DNA of 64,000 bases from Verrucosispora sioxanthis. GTDB lineage: Bacteria > Actinomycetota > Actinomycetes > Mycobacteriales > Micromonosporaceae. Of this stretch, positions 1 through 8,709 are shown one piece after another. Position numbers and translations under genes: made by a program. Every line of letters starts with the position of its first letter. Within the stretch, counting starts at the first letter, position 1. The stretch is taken from positions 124,001 through 188,000 of the forward strand of contig NZ_SAIY01000007.1 of assembly GCF_010560025.1 (NCBI RefSeq). The letters run 5' to 3'. The notes under the pieces are model-generated. The model ran no database searches. It had not been told where the DNA came from and worked only from the letters and a program-made list of their open reading frames with translations.

Positions 1-84
1 CCAGAAATCCACCAGAACCGGCTTGTCGGACTTGAGCACGTCCGCGGCGAAGCTCGCGTCGGTGACCGACTTCGTTGCTCCCAC
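1..84 (-). CDS. trxA: Thioredoxin, N-terminal fragment cut by the window edge
   Basis: Small redox protein that reduces disulfides in cytoplasmic proteins and is itself reduced by TrxB. Only the first 28 residues are in the window. They read VGATKSVTDASFAAD and then KPVLVDFW, the usual run of a thioredoxin up to the first Trp of the active-site strand; the WCGPC site itself would lie outside. The start is GTG at 82-84 with GGAGGAG a few bases upstream. It sits 28 bp downstream of trxB on the same strand, so the two are probably one transcript. Identity is based on the N-terminal pattern and on the neighbour. Confidence 0.8.
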   Translation of the reverse strand, partial: MGATKSVTDASFAADVLKSDKPVLVDFW

Positions 85-112
85 TGTTGACCCCTCCTCC
101 TGCGTTGTGTCT

Positions 113-1063
113 TCAGCCCTTGGGCAGCGTGGCGATGAAGCGTTCCGCGTCCAGGGCGGCCGCGCAGCCGGTCCCGGCCGCGGTGATCGCCTGCCGGTAC
201 GTGTGGTCGACCAGGTCACCGGCGGCGAAGACACCGGGAATGCTGGTCCGGGTGCTGGGGGCCTGCACCTGCACGTACCCCTCGTCGTCCAGCTCCACCT
301 GGCCACGGAACAGTTCGCTGCGTGGGTCGTGACCGATCGCCACGAACACGCCGGTGACGTCGAGCACCTTGGCCTCGCCGGTGTGGACGTTGCGCACCCG
401 TACGCCGGAAACCTTGCCGTCCGCGCCGAGCACCTCCTCCACCACGGTGTTCCACTCGACCTTGATCTTGTCGTTGCTCAGTGCCCGCTCCGCCATGATC
501 TTGCTGGCCCGGAACGTGTCCCGGCGGTGCAGGATCGTCACCGAGTCGGCGAAGCGGGTCAGGAAGCTTGCTTCCTCCATGGCCGAGTCGCCGCCACCGA
601 CGACCACGATGTGCTGGTTGCGGAAGAAGAAGCCGTCGCAGGTGGCGCAGGAGGAGACGCCGTGGCCGAGGTACTCCTGCTCACCGGGCACGCCGAGCGG
701 GCGCCAGGCGGAACCCGTGGCGAGGATCACGGCCCGGGCGCGGTACGCGGTCTCGCCGACCCAGACGGTGCTCACCGCACCGGGGTGACCGGTGTCGGTC
801 AGCTCGACCCGGGTGACGTCGTCGGTCAGGAACTCGGCGCCGAACCGCTCGGCCTGCTTGCGCATGTTGTCCATCAGCTCGGGGCCGAGAATGCCGTCGG
901 CGAAGCCGGGGAAGTTCTCCACCTCGGTGGTGGTCATCAGGGCGCCGCCGGACTGCACCCCCTCGATCACCAGTGGCTTGAGGTTGGCACGCGCCGCGTA
1001 GACCGCCGCCGTGTAACCGGCCGGCCCGGAGCCGATGATGACCAGGTTGCGGACCTCGTCCAC
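113..1063 (-). CDS. trxB: Thioredoxin reductase (NADPH)
   Basis: FAD flavoenzyme that passes electrons from NADPH to thioredoxin. The 316-residue length is normal for the low-molecular-weight bacterial type. Visible motifs are the N-terminal FAD site GSGPAGYTAAVYAARANL, the redox pair in SCATCDGFF, the NADPH site VVVGGGDSAMEEASF, and the C-terminal FAD motif PGVFAAGDLVDHTYRQ. The frame stays open upstream to 1189, but GTG at 1063 is preferred because the protein then opens VDEVRNLVIIGSGPAG and GGGAGAC precedes it. It lies between the SigM anti-sigma gene and trxA, as in Mycobacterium tuberculosis (Rv3911-Rv3914), which suggests control by SigM and disulfide stress. Confidence 0.95.
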   Translation of the reverse strand: MDEVRNLVIIGSGPAGYTAAVYAARANLKPLVIEGVQSGGALMTTTEVENFPGFADGILGPELMDNMRKQAERFGAEFLTDDVTRVELTDTGHPGAVSTVWVGETAYRARAVILATGSAWRPLGVPGEQEYLGHGVSSCATCDGFFFRNQHIVVVGGGDSAMEEASFLTRFADSVTILHRRDTFRASKIMAERALSNDKIKVEWNTVVEEVLGADGKVSGVRVRNVHTGEAKVLDVTGVFVAIGHDPRSELFRGQVELDDEGYVQVQAPSTRTSIPGVFAAGDLVDHTYRQAITAAGTGCAAALDAERFIATLPKG

Positions 1064-1237
1064 TGCCGTCTCCCAATCGTGTTGACTGTCGTCACCGGCG
1101 TACCCGCCGATGCCGATCCGAGTGCCGACGCGGCGGCAACTGATGTGCAGAACGTCATCGTACGAAGCGGGAATTCCCGAGCCGGTCACCCGGTGGGTCA
1201 GGTCACGTGGACGGTCAAAAGTCCGGCGACCGCAGGA

Positions 1238-2343
1238 TCACCCTACCCGCGTACGGTAACGGGCGTCCGAGCCGGACCCGGGTACCCCGCACTCCGGGCC
1301 GCTGACCCACGCCCAGCTCGTGCCGGAGGCATCGGTGAACTGGAGAACCAGCGCCGGCATCCCCTGGAAGCGGGCGTACTCGACGACGTCGAAGACCAGC
1401 GGTCCGCCGCCGTGCTCCGCACCGACCTCCGCGAGGCAGGCACTCAGCGCCGTCTGGTCGCCGAGCCGGGCCAGAGCGTCCGGACCGGCCGGGCCTAGGC
1501 GTTCCTGGTTCTCGGTGCCGACCCCCGGACCACCGTCGCTGGAGAACTGCCGGATGCTCGGCGTCAGGCGGGCCAGCGCCTCCGGCGTGTAGTCGGTGGC
1601 GCTGCGCTGCGGGGAGCCGAGGACCCGGTAGGGAGCACCGCTCGCTGCGGCGGCACGTTCGGGCGCCGACTTCGTCTCCTGCCGGCCCCCGGAGTCCTGC
1701 GGGAGCGCGTGCGGCACCGCGGGACTGACGACCCGATCGTCCAGGGCGGTGTCGGTGGCGACATCGCCCCCCCGGCCGGGCTGGAACAGTTGAAGCGCGC
1801 CCAGACCGACCACGGCGGCGGTGGCGAGAGCAACCGGCCCGGCAACCCGGGCCCAGCGGCGTCGTCGCGACCCCGGCCGCGACGACGAGGTCCGATCCTG
1901 CCCCGGACGCGGCGGCCCACCCGGCCGCCGGGGACCACCCAGCGGCTGGGTCGGTACGACGGTCGCCTTCCCGCCGCCCGGCGTCAGGCCGGGGTCGGTG
2001 ACGGCGGCAGTCCCGTCCCCGGTGGCCGCTGGTGCCCGCTCCGGGTGCTCGGCAGCCGCCGTCGTCGGCGCGGTCCCGGCGGTGGGTGGGTCGGCAGCGG
2101 CGAGGGCAGCGCTGATCCGGTCGGTGATCTCCGGCGGAATCTCCAGCGTCGGCTCACCCCAGCCGACCAACTCGGCCTGGACGCGGTCGACGGCCGGGGC
2201 CAGGAGGGCGTGGGCGCGGGCCCACGCCGGGTCCTGCGCCACCCGCCGGGCGATCTCAGCGTGCTCGGGGTGCCGTCCAGCGCGCCGCCGAGGTAGTCGG
2301 CGAGCAGGTCGTGGTCGACCTCGCTGAACTCCCCGGCGCTCAC
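1238..2343 (-). CDS. SigM anti-sigma factor-like membrane protein, reading frame broken once
   Basis: Likely anti-sigma factor for the adjacent ECF sigma factor. The start is GTG at 2343, overlapping the sigM stop (GTGA) and preceded by AGGAGGA. The N-terminus reads VSAGEFSEVDHDLLADYLGG and then ALDGTP, after which the sensible reading moves to another frame (EHAEIARRVAQDPAWARAH) and continues to 1238. One missing C in the CCCC run (GGGG at 2267-2270 on the plus strand) explains this. Corrected, the protein has about 368 residues: an N-terminal cytoplasmic domain, a Pro/Gly/Arg-rich linker, one membrane segment (VAGPVALATAAVVGLGAL) and an extracytoplasmic C-terminal domain with two Cys. Position between sigM and trxB matches the mycobacterial SigM anti-sigma gene (Rv3912). 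A sequencing error is more likely than a true pseudogene. Confidence 0.72.
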
Positions 2344-3080
2344 GCTTCCTCCTGCTGGTTGGCGGTCGGTCGGGACCGCCCCGACCCCGATCGGACGCCC
2401 GACGGTTCCTTCGGGTTCCCGCCGGTGACGTCCGGCACGTCCGGGCGGGAAGCGCCCGCCGGCCCGGCGCCCGGCCGCAGGTGGCCGAGCGTGACCGCGA
2501 GCCGGGCACGGCCCCGAGCGCAGCGACTCTTGACCGTCCCCTCGGCGACGCCCAGGATCCGCGCGACCTCGGCGACCGGGTAGCCCTGCACGTCCACCAG
2601 TACGAGGGCGGCCCGCTGCTCGACTGGCAACGCGGCCAGGGCGTCCCGGACGACCATCGCGGTGTCGTGGTCGGGTACCGGTGCGGCCGGCTCCACGCCG
2701 CCGGTGGCCGGACCATCCTCCGGGCCGTGCACCCCGTCGGGCAGCGGCACCGTCGGGTGGGCCCGCCGACGGCGGATCCGGTCGAGGCATGCGTTGACCA
2801 CGATCCGGTGCAACCAGGTGGTGACCGCCGAGTCACCCCGGAACCGGCCGGCCGCGCGATGGGCGGACAGCAGCGCGTCCTGCAGGGCGTCCGCGGCCTC
2901 CTCACGGTCGCCGAGCGTACGCAGGGCGACCGCCCACAGCCGGTCCCGGTGCCGGCGGAACAGCTCGCCGAAGGCGTCCCGGTCACCGGAGACGTGGGCG
3001 CGCAGCAGATCGAGGTCGCTGACCGTGTCCTCCACGGAAGCGGCGCCCGTGTGGTCGCGTCCGGCGTCGCGTACCTCCAT
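2340..3080 (-). CDS. sigM: ECF RNA polymerase sigma factor, SigM type
   Basis: Extracytoplasmic-function sigma factor of 246 residues. Region 2 is visible at about 20-105 (DRDAFGELFRRHRDRLWAVA, EEAADALQDALLSAH, TWLHRIVVNACLDRIRRRR) and region 4 at about 140-200 (LPVEQRAALVLVDVQGYPVA, VARILGVAEGTVKSRCARG). No region 3 is present, as expected for ECF factors. The start is ATG at 3080, before region 2; the frame is open further upstream but there overlaps the pseudokinase gene. It is followed with a 4-bp overlap by the anti-sigma gene, then trxB and trxA. In mycobacteria this locus responds to oxidative or late-growth signals; the same use here is inference. Confidence 0.9.
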   Translation of the reverse strand: MEVRDAGRDHTGAASVEDTVSDLDLLRAHVSGDRDAFGELFRRHRDRLWAVALRTLGDREEAADALQDALLSAHRAAGRFRGDSAVTTWLHRIVVNACLDRIRRRRAHPTVPLPDGVHGPEDGPATGGVEPAAPVPDHDTAMVVRDALAALPVEQRAALVLVDVQGYPVAEVARILGVAEGTVKSRCARGRARLAVTLGHLRPGAGPAGASRPDVPDVTGGNPKEPSGVRSGSGRSRPTANQQEEA

Positions 3081-3114
3081 CACCCGACCCGGTGGCAGCC
3101 GCCGTGCTGACGTC

Positions 3115-4713
3115 TCATGAACCCTGGACCGTGATCTCCTGCACCCCGATCTTGAAACCGCCACCGTTCGGCGGCAGCTCGGTGATCCAGAACAGCAGGT
3201 AGCGGTACTTCTTGTCGGCGTCGAAGCCGTCAAAGGTCATCGTGGTGCCGTCGTGCTCCTCGAAGGGCTGCCCGATCTTGTTCTTCAGGTACGCCGTGAG
3301 CACCTCGTCGTCGCCCGAACTGGACGACGGGGCGTTGGTCGTGCCGGTGAGCAGTTCCGCCGAGGCACCCCGGTCGGAGAGGTTGACCTGCACCGACTTC
3401 ACGGTCCGCTCGGTGCCGAGGTCGATCCAGACGCCCATGCCCCGCTTGAGGTTGCCGAACTTGCTGCGGTTGTAGGTCTCGGTGGACCAGCCCTCGTCCT
3501 GGTCGCCGTCGAAGACCTTCTCGGCGTCACGCACCTCGGTCCGGTTGCTGCTGTCCGGGTCGATGATCCGGGCATCGCTGATCTTGAGATTCCGGACCGC
3601 CGGCGCTGCCGGCTCCTCGCTCACCGGCGCGCTCGACGTCGGCGCCGCGACCGGGTTGGTCTGCGGGTCCCCGTCGTCGTCGCCGAGGGTGCTGATTCCG
3701 ATCAGCAGCCCGATCAGGGCCACCGCCAGCAGCCCGGCGATGCCCAGGGCGACCTTGCGCCCGCCGGCCGCGGCCAACGGTGACGGCTCCTCGCCGGTCT
3801 CGCCGGCGAACCGCAGCGGGCCGCCGTTGTCGAGGTAGTCGTCGTCGGGCACGTCGAGCCGGGCCAACTCGGCCGTCAGCACGTCCGACGGGGGCGGGGC
3901 GATCTCGGCGTCGAGCAGATCCATGGTCAGGTCGTCCAGGTAGGCCGGCACACCGGCCCGCACCTGGCGGGGCGCCGCAACCGCCCCGTTGGCATCGCGT
4001 ACCGCGTCGGGAATGGCCGCCCGTCCGTGCCCGGCCGTGGCACCGCGCAGTGGCGCCTCGGTATGCGGCCAGTAGCCGGTCATCGCGAAGTAGAGGATGC
4101 CGCCGACGGCCCGGACGTCGCTCTCCTGGCTGTCGTCACCGTCGGTACGGGCGTCCGCGAGCACCACCCGGCCGTCATCGCTGATCATCACCGTGCCCGG
4201 GTGCACGTTGCCGTGCACCATGCCGGTGGCGTGCACGGCGGCCAGGGCGCTGGCGACGGAGTTACCGACGGCGGTCGCGCGGGCGGCGTCCAACGGCCCA
4301 CCCGCGACAAGGTCCCGCAGCGACTGACCGTCGACCCATTCGCGCACCACGTAGGCCCGCTCGGCCTCGTCGATGGCGTCGTACACGCCGACGAGGTTGG
4401 GGTGTACGACCCGGCTGGCGGCGACCGCGGCCTGAAGCATCTCGGTGGCGGACTCGCCGCCGGGGTAGCGCATGACGACCGCGACGGGCCGGCGCAGCAC
4501 GACGTCGACCCCACGCCAGACCAACCGGCCGGCGCTGTCGTTGTTGATGTGCTCGACCAGTTCGTAACGTTCGGCGAGGATCTCACCGGCCGTCGGAGCA
4601 CCGAAGGTCATGACCGGCGGAGTGGTCTCGTCCGCGTCCTGACCCTCGCCGACCTGGGTCACCCGTCCTCCCTCGGTGATCGTGTCGATCGGTGGACCCG
4701 CGCTGCTGGGCAT
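3115..4713 (-). CDS. Membrane pseudokinase with extracellular discoidin-like domain (partner of MurJ)
   Basis: Protein of 532 residues built as a Ser/Thr-kinase fold (about 45-300), one membrane helix (VALGIAGLLAVALIGLLIGI, about 323-342) and an extracellular C-terminal jelly-roll like an F5/8 type C domain (VFDGDQDEGWSTE, MGVWIDLGTERTVKSVQV). Catalytic residues are gone: the beta-3 Lys is Val in RPVAVVMRY, the HRDLKPxN loop reads HGNVHPGTV, and DFG reads DAR. It should therefore bind rather than phosphorylate. In M. tuberculosis an equivalent pseudokinase is fused to MviN (Rv3910), is phosphorylated by PknB and recruits FhaA; here it is separate from murJ. ATG at 4713 is used; GTG at 4662, with GGAGG just upstream, is a real alternative. 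It heads the sigM-trxB-trxA group, 34 bp before sigM. Confidence 0.85.
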   Translation of the reverse strand: MPSSAGPPIDTITEGGRVTQVGEGQDADETTPPVMTFGAPTAGEILAERYELVEHINNDSAGRLVWRGVDVVLRRPVAVVMRYPGGESATEMLQAAVAASRVVHPNLVGVYDAIDEAERAYVVREWVDGQSLRDLVAGGPLDAARATAVGNSVASALAAVHATGMVHGNVHPGTVMISDDGRVVLADARTDGDDSQESDVRAVGGILYFAMTGYWPHTEAPLRGATAGHGRAAIPDAVRDANGAVAAPRQVRAGVPAYLDDLTMDLLDAEIAPPPSDVLTAELARLDVPDDDYLDNGGPLRFAGETGEEPSPLAAAGGRKVALGIAGLLAVALIGLLIGISTLGDDDGDPQTNPVAAPTSSAPVSEEPAAPAVRNLKISDARIIDPDSSNRTEVRDAEKVFDGDQDEGWSTETYNRSKFGNLKRGMGVWIDLGTERTVKSVQVNLSDRGASAELLTGTTNAPSSSSGDDEVLTAYLKNKIGQPFEEHDGTTMTFDGFDADKKYRYLLFWITELPPNGGGFKIGVQEITVQGS

Positions 4714-4910
4714 CTGCTTCCCGCTCCGCCTTCGTCTGGTACCGGCCGGCCGGTCGCAGCAGGGTGCCGCGCGCCGGTGTCTGCCGTACCCGTCGAGTGC
4801 GACCTTACCCGGGATGGCCCGGTCCCCGACATGTCATCTTCCCGCCGTCAGGTGGCGGCGAGGTCGGCGGTCGGCGGACTCGTCCCGTTAGCCCCGTTGT
4901 CGGCCCCGTT

Positions 4911-4928
4911 GCTGGTACATGTACCAGC
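4911..4928. promoter_or_regulatory. 18-bp perfect palindrome, candidate operator
   Basis: GCTGGTACATGTACCAGC is an uninterrupted perfect palindrome about 200 bp upstream of the pseudokinase start. Dyads of this size often bind dimeric repressors of TetR or related type; the protein that binds it is unknown. Confidence 0.4.
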
Positions 4929-5043
4929 CAATCTAGAGGTTGACCACAATCGGCTCCGGCCGGGGCGGAACCGGTCGCGTCGGCGAGTTCGGTAGCGCCG
5001 GATTCCCCGTCAATCGGGCGGGCATACTCGGCCGTCCGGTTGG

Positions 5044-5052
5044 TTATCCACA
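5044..5052 (+). promoter_or_regulatory. DnaA box TTATCCACA
   Basis: Exact match to the high-affinity DnaA box. A second copy in the same orientation starts 43 bp further on. They lie upstream of the pseudokinase-sigM-trx genes and downstream of murJ. Confidence 0.5.
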
Positions 5053-5086
5053 GGCCGATCCGTCAGTTGAGCGGCGGCGCGCGGAG

Positions 5087-5095
5087 TTATCCACA
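5087..5095 (+). promoter_or_regulatory. DnaA box TTATCCACA (second copy)
   Basis: Exact match, same orientation as the copy at 5044. AT-rich 9-mers like this are rare by chance in such GC-rich DNA, so a pair is likely to be functional, perhaps in transcription control or DnaA titration. Confidence 0.5.
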
Positions 5096-5153
5096 GGTAC
5101 ATCCCCAGCCTGGTGATCCTTGGTCACGCTGGGTGCACGGCGGACCGGACGGT

Positions 5154-6899
5154 TCAGCGGCCGAGCCGGCGGCGGACCATGCCGACCACCTCGGTGATCT
5201 CGGAGATCCGCAACACGGTCGCCAGGCCGAGGTAGGTGCCCCCGATGACCGTCCCACCAACCAGCAGCTGCACCATCGACGCCAGCCAGGTCGGCGTGTC
5301 GCCGCCGGGCAGCAGGGCGACCACCAGCAGGCCGACCAGCGCGGCACCGAGCGCGGCGACGGTCACCCGGCCGAGAGTACGCAGGATCGCGCCCAGCCCG
5401 ATCGGACCGACCCGGGGGCGCAGCAGCCAGGCCGAGGCGATGGCGGCGGCCAGGTAGGAGACCGTGTTGCCGATCATCATCCCGGCTGCCGTGAAGCTCT
5501 GCGAGAAGATCAGGAAGAGCGCGATCTGCACCCCTACCCGCAGCGCCACCACCGGAATGTTGATCAGTGCCGGCATCCGGGTGTCCGGCAGCGCGTAGAA
5601 GGCGAAGGTGAAGAGCTGACTGATCGCGAAAGGGACCAACCCGATCGCGGCGACCAGCAGCACGGTCGACGTGGCGGCCGCATTGTCATCGCTGAAGGCT
5701 CCGTAGCGGAAGACCACCACCGAGATCGGGGTGGCCAAGACCGCGTAGCAGACCGCGATCGGGGCGAGCACGGCGCTGACGGTTCGCGTACCCCGGCTCA
5801 GGTCGCTTGTGAAGTCGCGGAAGCGGCCGTCGGCCGCAGCGGAACTCATCCGGGGCATCAGCGCCGTGATGATCGAGACAGCGATGATGCCGTGCGCCAT
5901 CATCAGCAGCAGGAAGACGTTGTTGTAGATCAGCAGGCCGGCGTTGTCCTCGCCGGCCGCCCGGGTCAGCAGGTTGACCACCACGAAGAGGCCGAGCTGG
6001 TTGACCGCCACGTAGCAGAACATCCAGCCGCCGAGTCGAGCCAGTTCACGCAGTCCGAGTTCCCGGAAGTCGAACCGCAGCTTCCACCGGAAGCCGACCT
6101 TGCGCAGCGCCGGCAGCAGACCGGCGGCCTGCACCGCCACACCGAGCAGCGTCCCACCACCGATCAGGAGGACCTGGTTCAGTCCCACGTCGGCGGGCTG
6201 CCGGGCCTGGGCGCCGAAGACCACGATGTACGTGCCGAAGGTGGCGATGGCGACCAGGTTGTTCAGGATGGGCGCCCACATCGGCGCCGCGAAGTGGCCC
6301 CGAGTGTTCAGGATGGCCGCGATCAGCGCGCTGATGCCGGTGAAGAAGAGCATCGGCAGCATCAGGTACGACAGCCGGGTGACCAGGCCCGTGTAATCGT
6401 CGTCCTTGCCGCTGGCGTAGAGGCTGGTGAGCACCGGTGCCGCGATCAGGGCGATCGCCACGGTCGCGGCGAGCGCGACCACCGCCAGGGTCAACAGCCG
6501 CTGCGCGTACGCCTGACCCCGGTCGGAGTCCAGCTTGCTCCGGCGGACCAGCACCGGAATGAGCACGCTCGTCAGGATGCCGCCGAGCAGGAACTCGTAC
6601 ACCTGCTGCGGCAGGAACATGGCGGTGGTGAAGACGTTGCCGATCAGGTTGCCGAGGGCCGCGCCGATCATGAGGTTGCGGAGGAAGCCCGTACCCCGGC
6701 TGACCAGGCTGCCGATCGCCATGATCGCGCTGTTCGCGGCGACGCTGCTCTCCGCCACCTGCTCCTGCGGCGGTGCGACCGCCTCGGCCGCCGGCTGGTT
6801 GAGCGGTTCGGCGGAGATGAACGTGGCTCCGTCACCGGGCCGGCCGCCGGGCGCGCCGCCCTGCTGGGCGTTCGCGCTGCGGTAGAGCCCGCCGCTCAT
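5154..6899 (-). CDS. murJ: Lipid II flippase MurJ (MviN family)
   Basis: Multi-pass membrane protein (581 residues) of the MOP superfamily that moves the peptidoglycan precursor lipid II to the outer face of the membrane. After a 60-residue Gly/Ala-rich cytoplasmic N-terminus come many hydrophobic segments, starting with AIMAIGSLVSRGTGFLRNLM, the typical first MviN helix. About 14 helices can be traced to the end at GMVRRRLGR. The start is ATG at 6899 (MSGGLYRSANAQQG) because GGAGG lies 6 bp upstream; the frame is open to 6947 but without a comparable ribosome site. Unlike M. tuberculosis MviN it ends without a kinase-like tail; that part is encoded separately at 3115-4713. It diverges from cca over 125 bp. 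Confidence 0.93.
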   Translation of the reverse strand: MSGGLYRSANAQQGGAPGGRPGDGATFISAEPLNQPAAEAVAPPQEQVAESSVAANSAIMAIGSLVSRGTGFLRNLMIGAALGNLIGNVFTTAMFLPQQVYEFLLGGILTSVLIPVLVRRSKLDSDRGQAYAQRLLTLAVVALAATVAIALIAAPVLTSLYASGKDDDYTGLVTRLSYLMLPMLFFTGISALIAAILNTRGHFAAPMWAPILNNLVAIATFGTYIVVFGAQARQPADVGLNQVLLIGGGTLLGVAVQAAGLLPALRKVGFRWKLRFDFRELGLRELARLGGWMFCYVAVNQLGLFVVVNLLTRAAGEDNAGLLIYNNVFLLLMMAHGIIAVSIITALMPRMSSAAADGRFRDFTSDLSRGTRTVSAVLAPIAVCYAVLATPISVVVFRYGAFSDDNAAATSTVLLVAAIGLVPFAISQLFTFAFYALPDTRMPALINIPVVALRVGVQIALFLIFSQSFTAAGMMIGNTVSYLAAAIASAWLLRPRVGPIGLGAILRTLGRVTVAALGAALVGLLVVALLPGGDTPTWLASMVQLLVGGTVIGGTYLGLATVLRISEITEVVGMVRRRLGR

Positions 6900-7024
6900 C
6901 TGTGCCTCCAAGGGGTACGCCGGAGCCGGCACCGGCCCGCACGCCACAGACCTTAGTCAACCGTCGACCGTTACCCGCGCCCGGCGGAGGAGATGCCGGC
7001 CAGGACCGATAGGCTGCGGATCCG

Positions 7025-8485
7025 ATGTCCGAAGCCGCCGCATCCCACGCCACCGACCGCCGCGATCTCACCGCCGCGCAGCGCAACGCCGTCGCCGAAC
7101 TGCTCCGGGTCTCCCCGGTGGCCGACGAGTTGGGCCGCCGATTCGCCGCCGCCGGTCACGAACTGCACCTCGTGGGTGGTTCGGTACGCGACGCCCTGCT
7201 CGGCCGGCTCGGTGAGGATCTCGACTTCTGCACCGACGCGCACCCCGACCAGACGCTCGACATCGTGCGGGGCTGGGCCGAGGCGATCTGGGAGACCGGC
7301 CGCGAGTTCGGCACCATCGGCTGCCAGCGCGGTGGCCTGCGACTGGAGATCACCACCTTCCGCGCCGAGTCGTACGACCAGGTCAGCCGCAACCCGGTGG
7401 TCGCCTACGGCACGAGCCTGGCGGAAGACCTGCGCCGGCGGGACTTCACCGTCAACGCGATGGCGGTGAGCGTCCCGGAGCACCGGTTCACCGACCCGTA
7501 CGGCGGGCTGGCCGACCTGGCCGCGAAGATCGTGCGTACCCCGGGTACGCCCGCCGAGTCCTTCGGCGACGACCCGCTGCGGATGCTGCGGGCCGCCCGT
7601 TTCGCCGCGCAGCTGCGCTTCGCGGTGCACCCGGACGTGCGGGCGGCGATGACCAGGATGGCGACCGACCTGGACCGGATCACCGCCGAGCGGATCCGCG
7701 ACGAGTTCACCAAGTTGCTCTGTGGCGCAGACCCGATCGCCGGCCTGCGGCTGCTCGTCGACACCGGGCTGGCCGAGCGCTTCCTGCCCGAGTTGACCGG
7801 GCTCAAGCTGGAGATCGACGAGCACGCCCAACACAAGGACGTCTACGAGCACACCCTCACGGTGGTCAGCAACGCCGTCTCGTACGAGGAGGACGGACCG
7901 GACTTCGTGCTCCGGATGGCCGCGCTGATGCACGACGTGGGCAAGCCGGCGACCAAGGCGATCGGCCCGGACGGGCGGGTCAGCTTCCACCACCACGAGG
8001 TGGTCGGCGCCCGGTTGACGAAGGTGCGGATGAAGGCGTTGCGCTACCCCAAGGACGTCACCGCGAAGGTGACCACGCTGGTCGGGCTGCACCTGCGCTT
8101 CTACGGCTACGGCCGGGGCGAATGGACGGATTCGGCGGTGCGCCGGTACGTCACCGACGCCGGTGACCTGCTGCCCCGGCTGCACAAGCTGACCCGCTCG
8201 GACTGCACGACCCGCAACCGGCGGAAGGCGGCCCAGCTGGCGGCGGACTACGACGCGCTGGAGGAGCGGATCGCCCGGATCGCCGCCGAGGAGGATCTCG
8301 CCCGGGTCCGGCCCGACCTCGACGGAAACGCGATCATGGAGCTGCTCGGAGTGCCGCCCGGGCCGGTGGTGGGACGGGCCTGGAAGCACCTGAAGGACCT
8401 GCGGCTGGAGCGGGGGCCGCTGGATCGTGACACGGCCGAGGCGGAGCTGCTGCGCTGGGCCCGCGACGAGGGCATCGTCGGCTGA
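7025..8485 (+). CDS. cca: CCA tRNA nucleotidyltransferase with HD domain
   Basis: Adds or repairs the 3'-CCA end of tRNAs. 486 residues. The class II nucleotidyltransferase head is clear: HLVGGSVRDALLGR with the metal-binding LDFCTDA (about 40-75), then RRDFTVNAMAV and DPYGGLADL, and the tRNA-binding helices (DPLRMLRAARFAAQLRF). A C-terminal HD phosphohydrolase domain follows (HTLTVVSN, MAALMHDVGKPAT at about 275-310). ATG at 7025 fits the family. The gene is divergent from murJ, the arrangement found in other actinobacteria near the origin. Confidence 0.94.
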   Translation: MSEAAASHATDRRDLTAAQRNAVAELLRVSPVADELGRRFAAAGHELHLVGGSVRDALLGRLGEDLDFCTDAHPDQTLDIVRGWAEAIWETGREFGTIGCQRGGLRLEITTFRAESYDQVSRNPVVAYGTSLAEDLRRRDFTVNAMAVSVPEHRFTDPYGGLADLAAKIVRTPGTPAESFGDDPLRMLRAARFAAQLRFAVHPDVRAAMTRMATDLDRITAERIRDEFTKLLCGADPIAGLRLLVDTGLAERFLPELTGLKLEIDEHAQHKDVYEHTLTVVSNAVSYEEDGPDFVLRMAALMHDVGKPATKAIGPDGRVSFHHHEVVGARLTKVRMKALRYPKDVTAKVTTLVGLHLRFYGYGRGEWTDSAVRRYVTDAGDLLPRLHKLTRSDCTTRNRRKAAQLAADYDALEERIARIAAEEDLARVRPDLDGNAIMELLGVPPGPVVGRAWKHLKDLRLERGPLDRDTAEAELLRWARDEGIVG

Positions 8486-8709
8486 CCGCAGCCTGATCGG
8501 CGACGCTCGTCCACTTCGGATGCGCAAGGCCTGACGGTCGATACGACGAGACGCTTACGTTTCGACCGAAAGGTTGACGCGGCTCTCTCCGTACTCATTC
8601 ATGATGTTGGCACGTCCGCTGTCCGCTGCTCGGCAGCCGGAGCCGGACGATCCAATGTTTGTCCGACCGTCCATGGGACACGGTCGACGACCGACGGGGG
8701 TAACACCTA

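Larger units (their letters stand above)
4714..5153. other. Intergenic region between murJ and pseudokinase, no gene seen
   Basis: A 440-bp gap with no convincing coding frame. It holds an 18-bp perfect palindrome at 4911-4928 and two exact DnaA boxes at 5044 and 5087, listed separately. It should contain the promoter for the pseudokinase-sigM-trxB group; no clear -35/-10 pair was recognised. Confidence 0.6.

Noticed and set aside
5044..5095. Chromosomal origin oriC
   Set aside because: Only two DnaA boxes and no dnaA or dnaN; actinobacterial origins carry many more boxes.
5040..6956. 638-residue open frame on the plus strand opposite murJ
   Set aside because: Composition is Asp/Arg/His/Gln-rich noise typical of a shadow; murJ explains the region.
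6971..8527. 518-residue open frame opposite cca
   Set aside because: No recognisable domain; the cca motifs are all on the plus strand.
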